Origin: Verrucomicrobiales bacterium
GTDB lineage: Bacteria; Verrucomicrobiota; Verrucomicrobiia; Limisphaerales; JAYPXF01
Assembly (NCBI GenBank): GCA_002715965.1
Contig: PBAL01000022.1
Coordinates: 68,683-132,682 of the forward strand
DNA length: 64,000 nucleotides
Direction: 5' to 3'
This document shows, one piece after another, positions 26,746 through 34,010 of the stretch (its first letter is position 1; each line of letters opens with the position of its first letter). Below the pieces are notes generated by a model, which did no database searches, was not told where the DNA came from, and saw nothing but the letters and a program-made list of their open reading frames with translations. Made by a program: the position numbers and the translations under genes.

Positions 26746-27386
26746 GCGAACGGACGTTCAATGATCTGTTTCATCAACTTCCACTGGTCGGAATCCTCCG
26801 TGGCTTCAGGACCGATCAGATTGCTTCCATCGTCGAAGCGAGCCTTGAAGGGGGCCTCACGAACGTCGAGATCACGATGAACACCGATGGGGCTGCCGAG
26901 CAGATTCGTGCAGCCATTGCGGCCAGCGAGGACAGAATGAATGTGGGGGCGGGTACGGTGACTTCGCGTGAGCGTTTGGATGCGGCAATTGAAGCAGGGG
27001 CCACGTTCATCGTGACACCGGCGGTGATTCCAGAAGTCATCGATCGGTGCGTGGATTTGAAGGTGCCGGTCTTTCCCGGCGCCTTGACTCCCACAGAAAT
27101 CTGGCAGGCATGGGACGCACGTGCCACCATGGTAAAACTCTTCCCGGCAGACCTCGGCGGGCCGAGTTACGTCAAATCCATAAAGGCACCCTTTCCCGAC
27201 ATTCCGCTTATGGCAACAGGTGGAGTTACTCTCGATACGATCGGAGCATTCATGCGATCGGGCGTGGATGGCTTTGGATTGGGAAGTCCGCTGTACCAGC
27301 GCGAGCGAATTGAAGCAGGCGATTGGGACTGGCTGAGCCAACATGCGCGGAAGTATCGGCAGGCCTACCACTCGCACCAAGGTTGA
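26742..27386 (+). CDS. dgoA: 2-dehydro-3-deoxy-6-phosphogalactonate aldolase DgoA
   Basis: Class I aldolase that splits KDPGal into pyruvate and glyceraldehyde 3-phosphate. The 214-residue protein has a KDPG/KDPGal-aldolase TIM barrel: LVGILRG, EITMNT (catalytic Glu), GAGTVTSRE, FIVTPA, and the Schiff-base Lys in MVKLFPAD, with phosphate-binding MATGGV and GFGLGSPLY. Coupling to dgoK by a four-base overlap supports the galactonate branch rather than the gluconate (Eda) branch. The gene is convergent with nuoD2, with only five bases between the stop codons. Confidence 0.92.
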   Translation: MSERTFNDLFHQLPLVGILRGFRTDQIASIVEASLEGGLTNVEITMNTDGAAEQIRAAIAASEDRMNVGAGTVTSRERLDAAIEAGATFIVTPAVIPEVIDRCVDLKVPVFPGALTPTEIWQAWDARATMVKLFPADLGGPSYVKSIKAPFPDIPLMATGGVTLDTIGAFMRSGVDGFGLGSPLYQRERIEAGDWDWLSQHARKYRQAYHSHQG

Positions 27387-27391
27387 CTGCG

Positions 27392-28561
27392 CTACCGGTC
27401 TACTTCGCCCAGCACAATATCTACACTGCCCAGAATGATCACGACATCCGCGATCTTCTGGCCGAGGCACATGTCTTCGAGGACGGTGAGGTTGATCAAT
27501 GAAGGCGGCCGCACGCGATAGCGATAGGGCTTGGGCGTGCCGTCGCTGATCAAGTAGAATCCGAGTTCCCCCTTCGGTGCTTCAATCCGTCCATAGCATT
27601 CTCCGGGCTTGGGTTTGAAACCGCGGATCTTTGCCTTGGCATCCGTGATCGGTCCTTCGGGAATTTCATCGAGCGCCTTGTTCAGGATCTTCAGCGATTC
27701 ACGCATCTCCAGAATTCGAAGCATGTAACGGTCGTAGACATCACCGTGATCGCCCAGCGGGACTCGAAAATCAAATCGATCGTAGATGCCGTATTTGTCG
27801 ACCTTGCGCAGATCGTAGTTCACACCGCTGGCGCGAAGCATGGGGCCGGAAATCGCGGCATCGATTGCAAGCTCACCGCTCAGCACACCAACGCCCTGCG
27901 TTCTGGCCATCAGAATCTCGTTGCTGGAAAGCAGGTTCTCGTATTCGTCGAGGAATTTGGGGAAATCCGCAACGACCTGCTTGGCGCCCTCGATCCATCC
28001 GGCCGGCAGATCACAACGGCATCCGCCGAAGCGCATGTAGTTGCCCATCATGCGCGCCCCGGTGAGTTCCTCGATGAGATCCAAGATCTTTTCCCGCTCG
28101 CGAAACGCATACATCAAGGGCGTGCCCGTCGCGCCCATGTCCTGAACAAGAAAACCAATCAGGCAGGTGTGGTTCATCAGTCGCGTCAGCTCCGCGGTGA
28201 TCACACGGATATACTCAGCACGTTCCGGGACTTCCAATCCGGCCAATTCCTCGACCGCAAGCGCGTAGGCCCAGTTGTTCGTGAGTGAACAGAAGTAATC
28301 GAGCCGATCTGTGTAGGGCATTGAGGCCAGATACGACGCACCTTCCGCGATCTTCTCATGGTTTCGATGAAGGTAACCAAAGACCGGTTTCAGTTTCACC
28401 ACCGTCTCGCCGTCGAGCGCAACGTTCATGCGAAACACACCGTGTGTCGAGGGATGCTGCGGTCCCATCGACACCTCAAGAATGTCACCTTCCAGACGCG
28501 CCGGGCTGTGCTCGACAATCTCGAGCGCATCAGCGGGCGCGGTTGAGATGACTTCGGGCAT
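27392..28561 (-). CDS. nuoD: NADH-quinone oxidoreductase subunit D, second copy (NuoD2)
   Basis: A 389-residue NuoD with MGPQHPSTHGVFRMNVALDG, GYLHRNHEKIAE, PYTDRLDY, RFGGCRCDLPAGW and the C-terminal GSVDIVLGEVDR. Clearly homologous to NuoD1 at 8196-9476 but divergent (short N-terminus, different middle), so it is not a recent duplicate. It is the last gene of the minus-strand train that begins at actA: no nuoE-N follows, because dgoA is convergent five bases away. Its start overlaps the nuoC2 stop by one base. Confidence 0.94.
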   Translation of the reverse strand: MPEVISTAPADALEIVEHSPARLEGDILEVSMGPQHPSTHGVFRMNVALDGETVVKLKPVFGYLHRNHEKIAEGASYLASMPYTDRLDYFCSLTNNWAYALAVEELAGLEVPERAEYIRVITAELTRLMNHTCLIGFLVQDMGATGTPLMYAFREREKILDLIEELTGARMMGNYMRFGGCRCDLPAGWIEGAKQVVADFPKFLDEYENLLSSNEILMARTQGVGVLSGELAIDAAISGPMLRASGVNYDLRKVDKYGIYDRFDFRVPLGDHGDVYDRYMLRILEMRESLKILNKALDEIPEGPITDAKAKIRGFKPKPGECYGRIEAPKGELGFYLISDGTPKPYRYRVRPPSLINLTVLEDMCLGQKIADVVIILGSVDIVLGEVDR

Positions 28562-29211
28562 CAGCTTCGTCCAGTGCCGTAGCCAGCCGCACGTTCGAGA
28601 ACCTCCCCGTGAGGCGTGGGTTCAAACTCATAGTCATCCGGCTCCACGTAATCCTTGCGCATGGGAAACTCCGTGAATTCCTCCCACATCAGCAACCGAC
28701 GCATATCGGGATGGCCTTCGAAGTCGATCCCGTACAAATCATAAATCTCACGTTCCTGCAGTTCGCAACTGCGCCACACCGGCGTCAACGACGGCAGCTT
28801 GATGTCGTCTGTTCGATTACCGGTTTTCATGCGAATGACGAGCGGACCTTCGCGCTTTACGACGGCGTAGAGGTGATAGACCGCTTCCAGATTGCCAGGA
28901 TGAACGACTTCGTGTTCCTCAACGATTTCCTTTTCCTCTCCGTCAACGACGTCAGTCTTCTTGTCCTTCACCACCTCAACCTTGTCGGGGTAGTCAACAC
29001 CGGTCGCATTCGAGCAATAGTCCCAACCCGAGCGCTTCAGATAATTCGCAACTGACAAACCGCTGGCACGACTAATCAACAATGAATGCTGCGCGCACGG
29101 ACTGGCGTTTTCAAAAACACTCACATCCGCACCATCAACGTCCTTCAATATCTTCTCCCGGATGTCTTCGATGGAATCCACGGCTTGACTCACACTTTCA
29201 CCGGTTTCCAC
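28561..29211 (-). CDS. nuoC: NADH-quinone oxidoreductase subunit C, second copy (NuoC2)
   Basis: A 216-residue 30-kDa-type subunit with the signature [19 protein letters not shown] followed by [34 protein letters not shown] charged insertion in the first domain ([27 protein letters not shown]) accounts for its greater length compared with NuoC1 (192 residues). The start at 29211 overlaps the end of nuoB2 by 22 bases; translation is probably coupled. If nuoB2 is not fully translated because of its amber codon, this gene may still be reached by reinitiation. Confidence 0.93.
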   Translation of the reverse strand: METGESVSQAVDSIEDIREKILKDVDGADVSVFENASPCAQHSLLISRASGLSVANYLKRSGWDYCSNATGVDYPDKVEVVKDKKTDVVDGEEKEIVEEHEVVHPGNLEAVYHLYAVVKREGPLVIRMKTGNRTDDIKLPSLTPVWRSCELQEREIYDLYGIDFEGHPDMRRLLMWEEFTEFPMRKDYVEPDDYEFEPTPHGEVLERAAGYGTGRS

Positions 29212-29792
29212 AGCTGATCGTTCCGCGTCGGCAACAGATCACGCTCACCGAATTCCGGTACAGGAAATTCACTCTCTGCCGTTTCCTGGTACGCGCGCGG
29301 TCTGTTCTCACCGGTGAGGGTCTGCGAATCGATCTGCCGCTGTAGAGTCATGAAGGCATGGATCAATGCTTCCGGCCTGGGCGGACATCCCGGGATGTGC
29401 ACATCGACCGGAATATATCGATCGATGCCTTTCAGGACGTTGTACCCCTGCTTGAACGGCCCACCCGAGATCGCACAGGCGCCCAACGCAATCACATACT
29501 TTGGCTCAGCCATCTGGTTGTAGAGTCGCACCACCTAAGGAGCCATCTTCTTGGTGACCGTACCGGCAACAATCATCAAATCTGCCTGGCGAGGTGAGGG
29601 CCGAAATACCTCGGCTCCAAAACGCGCGAGATCATAGCGCGCCATCGTTGTCGCAATCATCTCAATGGCGCAGCAGGCCAGACCGAACTGCATCGGCCAG
29701 ACGGAGTTCTTGCGGGCCCAATTGTAGAGCTCGTTGAAACCGGTAACGACGATTCCCAGCTTGCTCATTTCGCTTCGAAGCCCTTCGTCCAT
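29190..29792 (-). pseudogene. nuoB: NADH-quinone oxidoreductase subunit B, second copy, interrupted by an in-frame TAG
   Basis: From ATG 29792 the frame reads a good NuoB through GLACCAIEM (C40, C41) and [10 protein letters not shown], then hits TAG at codon 86 (29535-29537), then continues in the same frame with [20 protein letters not shown] (C106) and [11 protein letters not shown] (C136) to a normal stop at 29190. All four N2-cluster ligands are present if the stop is read through. The spacing on both sides matches NuoB1, where the position is Ala, so only one codon is affected. GTG-GTG directly after the TAG could reinitiate and give a split protein with two ligands on each piece. Options: nonsense mutation, sequencing error, readthrough, or split subunit. 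Confidence 0.85.
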
Positions 29793-29797
29793 CTGCT

Positions 29798-30163
29798 CTA
29801 TTTCCACTGAAGGATCCCCTTCATCCACGCCCAGACCAGTCCTTCGACCATCAGCAGCATGAACAACGCAATTGCAAGAAAAGCACCAACGGATAGTTCG
29901 GTGAACGCAACTGCAAAGGGCAGCAGGAACACCGCTTCCACATCAAAGATCAGAAAGATGATCGCGTAGAGATAATACTCGGATTTGAACTGCACCCAGG
30001 CGTCTCCCTTCGCCTCCACCCCGCATTCGTACGTTGCGTTCTTGTCCGTGCCGGGCTTCTTGGGCGCAACGACATACGCGATGCTGAGCGGAATGAGCGG
30101 GAAGATGATCGCGATGATCAGGAAGGTGGTCAGGAATTGATACGTTGTGTATTCACCGACCAT
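29798..30163 (-). CDS. nuoA: NADH-quinone oxidoreductase subunit A, NuoA (only copy in the window)
   Basis: A three-helix membrane subunit at the junction of the peripheral and membrane arms. The start ATG 30163 gives 121 residues beginning [15 protein letters not shown]; the open frame extends 15 codons upstream into the preceding gene but those residues are not NuoA-like. The conserved loop with the Cys ([41 protein letters not shown]) is intact. Because the large nuo operon at 6.9-20.9 kb lacks nuoA, this gene probably supplies the subunit for that complex as well. It starts 11 bases after the small unknown gene and ends 5 bases before nuoB2. Confidence 0.94.
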   Translation of the reverse strand: MVGEYTTYQFLTTFLIIAIIFPLIPLSIAYVVAPKKPGTDKNATYECGVEAKGDAWVQFKSEYYLYAIIFLIFDVEAVFLLPFAVAFTELSVGAFLAIALFMLLMVEGLVWAWMKGILQWK

Positions 30164-30173
30164 GGGAGAGCGG

Positions 30174-30437
30174 CTAGTTGTTTTCGACCTCGTTTCGCTG
30201 GAGGCCAACCTCGTGTGCGATGTCGTCGAACTCCTCCCGACTCACCGTCTCCAACTGCTTGCCGCGATCCTTGAGCTTCTCATTGATCTTGATGACTTTC
30301 TCCGTCATCTGCTCGTGGGTATCCTGACTGCCGCCCACCAAGGCAAAATTATCACCCTTTGTCAGGCGCTTGTGACCATCGTCATCAAGCCCGACTCCCA
30401 ACATCATTGCCTTCTGATCGCCTCGCGACTTCGCCAT
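30174..30437 (-). CDS. Small charged protein of unknown function, upstream of nuoA
   Basis: An 87-residue soluble protein without signal peptide or membrane span; I do not recognise it. It is hydrophilic, with a central Gly/Asp segment (GVGLDDDGHKRLTKGDNFALVGGSQDTHEQMTEKV) and helical C-terminal half (KINEKLKDRGKQLETVSREEFDDIAHEVGLQ). The start ATG 30437 begins MAKSRGDQKAMM. It follows the cytochrome c gene after 86 bases, the largest gap inside the minus-strand respiratory train, and precedes nuoA by 10 bases. Its place suggests a role in assembly or regulation of the neighbouring complexes, which is only inference. Confidence 0.7.
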   Translation of the reverse strand: MAKSRGDQKAMMLGVGLDDDGHKRLTKGDNFALVGGSQDTHEQMTEKVIKINEKLKDRGKQLETVSREEFDDIAHEVGLQRNEVENN

Positions 30438-30523
30438 CGATTGAACCTATCTCTTGGGTGTTAAAGTGCAAGACCAATAAAAAACGGCTCTTCATGCGCC
30501 GCATTCGGAAAGTAATTGAAGAA

Positions 30524-31177
30524 CTACTTTTCTTCCTCGGCATCCGCGGCCGGAACCTGCAGCAACTGATCAGCTGTCCACTGCGTTCCCGCATGTTCCT
30601 CAGTTTCAGCACGAATCTTCGCAACTTCTTCCGGACGAACCAAAGTGGTTTTGTGTCCCCATTCATCTGCGTTTCGGAGGAATGAGAGGACATCCGCAAT
30701 CTCCTTGTCTGACAGTTGCGGCCGCCACGGCACCATGTTGTTGTCGAAGGTCTTCCCCGATACTTCAATCGGTCCGCGAATACCATCGAGAACCAGGCGG
30801 ATCATACGGTTGGGTCCTTCTGCCAAGACCCAGTCGGACCCTTTCACCGGAGGAAAGACCCCGTCTCCCATGCCATGCGGTTGATGACAAGCCGCACACT
30901 TGGATTTATAGATCATGCGCCCTCGAATGATCGTTGCTATATCCTCAGGAAGACCAATCGCCGGTGGCGTACCACGCAGATTGCGGACATAGACATCCCG
31001 ACTGAATCCACCAGCCGACACGCGGACGGTTTCCATTCCGATGTAAACGAACACCATCAGCAAAATCGTCGGACCCATGATCAGCAAGGTCGACCAACCA
31101 AACTTGGCGTCATCAATGACTACCTCGGCTACCGGTTCTTCGGTTTCGTTGCTGTTGGAAAGCTCTTCTTCGTTCAT
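30524..31177 (-). CDS. Membrane-anchored monoheme cytochrome c
   Basis: A 217-residue protein: acidic cytoplasmic N-terminus (1-28), one membrane helix (about 29-48), then a periplasmic class I cytochrome c domain with CAACH at 94-98 (axial His 98) and a Met in the NNMVPW segment as probable sixth ligand. The C-terminus is acidic. It overlaps the CcoO-like gene by four bases and takes the place that ccoP would have in a cbb3 oxidase operon, but has one heme motif and one helix, not the two hemes of CcoP. It probably transfers electrons to or from the upstream cytochrome complexes in the periplasm. Confidence 0.88.
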   Translation of the reverse strand: MNEEELSNSNETEEPVAEVVIDDAKFGWSTLLIMGPTILLMVFVYIGMETVRVSAGGFSRDVYVRNLRGTPPAIGLPEDIATIIRGRMIYKSKCAACHQPHGMGDGVFPPVKGSDWVLAEGPNRMIRLVLDGIRGPIEVSGKTFDNNMVPWRPQLSDKEIADVLSFLRNADEWGHKTTLVRPEEVAKIRAETEEHAGTQWTADQLLQVPAADAEEEK

Positions 31178-32184
31178 GACTTGCCCTCCGCCTTGTCTTC
31201 GTCTTTCGCGGCCTTTTGCTCTGCGGTCTTCTCCGGAGCAGGAGCGAGCAAGGGTATTGGACCTTCAGGGAGGGAGGTATCCGCCCGCTGATCCATCAAC
31301 CAAGCCGCCAAGGCCAAAGCTTTCCGTGTTGGGACAATGATCTCGGTTTTCGGCCCCTTACCGGACGGGAACTTTAGCGCTCCGGAGACCGTTCCAGCCT
31401 GTTCACGAGAAATCGCTCTGAACAAGAAACGGTAAGACGGCATGATCGAATTCGAAACGTGGGCTTTCGGATCGTAGAGATGGACGAGATGCCAGTTCAG
31501 TCGCTGATCCTCAGGAAGATTCGTCAAATTGGTGGTAGTGCCGACGATATTCGTGACGGTGGGCGTGAATTCCCACGCGCCCACGTGATCCGCCGGAGCA
31601 CGCGTGCCGATGTTCGCCAGGTCAGGACCGATGCGTTGAGTACCCGCAAGAACTGTCGAATCATAGATCATGTCGCGCGCAACCGTTTGCCGCGCACCCC
31701 AGCCCCGTTCAATGTCGGCGCCAAGATTATACACGGTCATTTGTGCTTTGGCATCGGCGGCCTCCAGCAGTTTCACAGCACGATCAGCGAAATATGGGAT
31801 CGTCCGTTCAACCATTGTCAGAGGAAGATCGTTCAGTTTGTCTTTCGCCTTTGCCTCGTTCCATTCCGGATTCACCTTCAAGAGCGCTGCAACCGCAAGT
31901 TCCACACTGTTTGTTGCATCACCGAGTTTCGTGAGTTCTGCGCCGAAGCTGAGTTCGTCCTGAACTGCAAAGCGTGTGTGGCATTGGTTGCAACCAAGTT
32001 CACGGTAAACCTCTGCGCCTTGATGCGCCGTGCCAGGGCGATTCACCGGATAGAGCGCACCGGTCATCAGGTCGGCGTGTGATGCCAGCGTTCCGATCTG
32101 CTTCACCGAACCCATTACAATACAGCCCCATGAAATCACCATGGCGAGGAGGCCAAAAACAAAGAGGACGGGTCCGTTCCTCAT
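31174..32184 (-). CDS. CcoO/FixO-like membrane-anchored cytochrome c
   Basis: From ATG 32184, which overlaps the CcoN-like stop (ATGA), the protein has 336 residues; a start ten codons earlier is less likely. An N-terminal membrane helix (about 6-26) is followed by the heme motif CNQCH (65-69) and CcoO features RIGPDLANIGTR, HLYDPKAHVSNSIMPSYRFLF (Met ligand). Between them is a long insertion (about 75-190) absent from typical CcoO (about 200 residues). The tail is Ala/Lys/Glu-rich. In a true cbb3 oxidase this subunit feeds electrons to CcoN; its partner here lacks the catalytic ligands, so the acceptor must be different. Confidence 0.85.
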   Translation of the reverse strand: MRNGPVLFVFGLLAMVISWGCIVMGSVKQIGTLASHADLMTGALYPVNRPGTAHQGAEVYRELGCNQCHTRFAVQDELSFGAELTKLGDATNSVELAVAALLKVNPEWNEAKAKDKLNDLPLTMVERTIPYFADRAVKLLEAADAKAQMTVYNLGADIERGWGARQTVARDMIYDSTVLAGTQRIGPDLANIGTRAPADHVGAWEFTPTVTNIVGTTTNLTNLPEDQRLNWHLVHLYDPKAHVSNSIMPSYRFLFRAISREQAGTVSGALKFPSGKGPKTEIIVPTRKALALAAWLMDQRADTSLPEGPIPLLAPAPEKTAEQKAAKDEDKAEGKS

Positions 32185-33617
32185 GGCGCAACCTCCTCTT
32201 CTTCCCGAAACCAATTCAACACGGGATACTCAGCCAGAATAGTTTTCACGATCAGATTCGTTACACCGAAGAAGAACAGCACAGAGCCGAGGGCGAGGAT
32301 CGCAACGCCGACGACAGCGACACATACAAGCTTCGTTCCCTCGTCCACAGAAACCATGAACGATGCCTTGCCGTTGCTGAGTGCGGCACCTTGGAACCAG
32401 CCGGCGAGGAGCAATACAAACGCCGTCAAACCTGTACCAAGGCCCATCGCCCGGAGCACCCAGGTCGGTCCATTGGAGTCACAGCTGCTCCCAATCAGAC
32501 GCGGCAACAGGGTGCAACAGGCACCCAAACCAACCATGCCGATAAAACCATAAATGAACAGAACCTGAAGCCCCGTTTCGAAGTGGGTGAATTGCAATTG
32601 ATCAGCCACGCCCGGTCGCGAATACACGATGCCCAACACGGACCACAGAACATAAGCTCCGAAAGCACACATGAGGTAAATGAACTGTGTGTTCCCCAAC
32701 GACGCCGGATCTCGATCCATCGTGCGCCAAAGGTTGTAAGCCAGTGTCACGAGCGGAATGATCAGTAGCAAACTTGCCGCCGAACTCACCGCCGAGATCC
32801 AGACCGGAAGAGGATATCGCCCGACGAGCCCCGTCCAGCCGCCGATGAACACCAGCATCCAGAACGCTGCTGCTGCCAGTTCCTGGGAGTAAAGCGGGCG
32901 TCCCGCTTGTTGCGGAATGTAATAGCAAAGTGCACCCAGCCCAAAACAGCCAAGCACTACCTGGAAGACGGAGTTCACATACCAGTTGCCTACGACCAAT
33001 TGAGTTGCACCAGGCACGGGATCAACTTGCAGGAGAACGATCGCTGTAGACAGTGCCCACAGGAACCAGAACAAGCCGGCAGTCATATACATCTGCCCGA
33101 TATACATCTCCCGTTCCACTCGGAAGTGGAGCACGAGCAGCAGTTTCAAGGTGATCACCGCAAAAGCGAGGAACAGGATACAGGAGGAATATACCGGCAA
33201 TTCGAACAAACGATGTCCGCTGCTATCTCCAATCAATACCCCGCCAATTCCGAGAACCACACCCAGATTCCAAACCTTGCTGGCCATAAAGACCGTGAAT
33301 GGGTGTCGCAATGCCTTGCGTGAACGCCGACAAACGATGGTAATCGCCAGTGCTATTCCCATCTGAAGCGCGAACCCATAGAGCAATGCGATCCAGGCAG
33401 CAGGCTTGGTTTTTCCGTGAGTGAGGAACGCGCAATCCGCGAAAAGCGAAGATCCGGTCAATTGAATAAGCGACACCAAAAGCAGCAGCGTGCCAAGCAC
33501 CAACCAGAATGCGCCGGCAAATATCGAATGCAGCACGGGCAATCTGATGCTGGTTTCCACATCATCCAAGGTGGACGGTGTGGTTGAATAGTCTTTTTCA
33601 AAGGTCGAAGCACTCAT
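32181..33617 (-). CDS. CcoN-like heme-copper-oxidase fold protein lacking nearly all metal ligands
   Basis: A 478-residue, 12-span membrane protein alignable by eye to cbb3 oxidase subunit I: NWYVNSVFQVV corresponds to WWYGHNAVGFF, YYIPQQAGRPLYS to YYFVPKQAERPVYS, and FTHFETGLQ to IGHVHAGAL. Of the six canonical His, five are replaced: low-spin heme ligand by A74, copper ligands by N215, V265 and G266, and the second His of HxH by E347; the cross-linked Tyr is G259. Only H345 remains. It therefore cannot hold the heme b/b3-CuB centre as known. It lies directly between the ActF/small Cys protein genes and the CcoO-like gene, in the same operon. Probable role: membrane scaffold or electron-transfer partner of alternative complex III. 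Confidence 0.85.
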   Translation of the reverse strand: MSASTFEKDYSTTPSTLDDVETSIRLPVLHSIFAGAFWLVLGTLLLLVSLIQLTGSSLFADCAFLTHGKTKPAAWIALLYGFALQMGIALAITIVCRRSRKALRHPFTVFMASKVWNLGVVLGIGGVLIGDSSGHRLFELPVYSSCILFLAFAVITLKLLLVLHFRVEREMYIGQMYMTAGLFWFLWALSTAIVLLQVDPVPGATQLVVGNWYVNSVFQVVLGCFGLGALCYYIPQQAGRPLYSQELAAAAFWMLVFIGGWTGLVGRYPLPVWISAVSSAASLLLIIPLVTLAYNLWRTMDRDPASLGNTQFIYLMCAFGAYVLWSVLGIVYSRPGVADQLQFTHFETGLQVLFIYGFIGMVGLGACCTLLPRLIGSSCDSNGPTWVLRAMGLGTGLTAFVLLLAGWFQGAALSNGKASFMVSVDEGTKLVCVAVVGVAILALGSVLFFFGVTNLIVKTILAEYPVLNWFREEEEVAP

Positions 33618-33628
33618 CAGCAGGAAAG

Positions 33629-34006
33629 TTATTCGAACGAGGGCGTTACCATTGACTTGTTCACCCGGGCATGAAGTGTCGCCGGTCCGGCCTTCGGGTC
33701 TTCATATTCTGAAATGATCAACTGCATCGCTCGGGCAACCGGGATGCGTTGGATGCCATTTGCGTCCAGTTCGCCATATGCCTTGGCGATGGCGACCGTG
33801 TTGGTCTGCAAATGGTGAAGCTCTGCTTTGCGTTCGGCAGCGCGGGTGTTGCGGCTTGCGTCTTCAACCGGCTTGGTCTTGTCGCGCATCATGAAATTCA
33901 GTGCAGCGACAATCAGGATCGAAACGATGATCGCAATGATGTATCCAAGCACCGAGAAGCAGGAGGAGCTGCAGCAGACAGAATTGTTTTTTGCGTCGTT
34001 GCTCAT
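33629..34006 (-). CDS. Small membrane protein with Cys-rich N-terminus, unknown function
   Basis: A 125-residue protein that I cannot assign to a family. The N-terminus carries CCSSSC (residues 11-16), followed by one membrane helix (about 18-39) and a soluble, partly helical domain (SRNTRAAERKAELHHLQTNTVAIAKAYGELDANGIQRIPVARAMQLIISEYE). The latter resembles the short helical segment that precedes heme domains in some cytochrome-anchoring proteins, but there is no CxxCH. It sits 4 bases after actF and 11 before the CcoN-like gene, exactly at the join between the two modules, so it may connect or help assemble them. Confidence 0.72.
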   Translation of the reverse strand: MSNDAKNNSVCCSSSCFSVLGYIIAIIVSILIVAALNFMMRDKTKPVEDASRNTRAAERKAELHHLQTNTVAIAKAYGELDANGIQRIPVARAMQLIISEYEDPKAGPATLHARVNKSMVTPSFE

Positions 34007-34010
34007 CGGA

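Noticed and set aside
29535..29537. Pyrrolysine or genome-wide TAG recoding
   Set aside because: TAG ends other normal genes here (for example nuoE at 9956-9958 and nuoF at 11532-11534), and no pyl genes are present.
32181..33617. Annotation of the CcoN-like gene as a working cbb3 oxidase
   Set aside because: Five of the six ligand His and the cross-linked Tyr are replaced, so oxygen reduction by the known mechanism is impossible.
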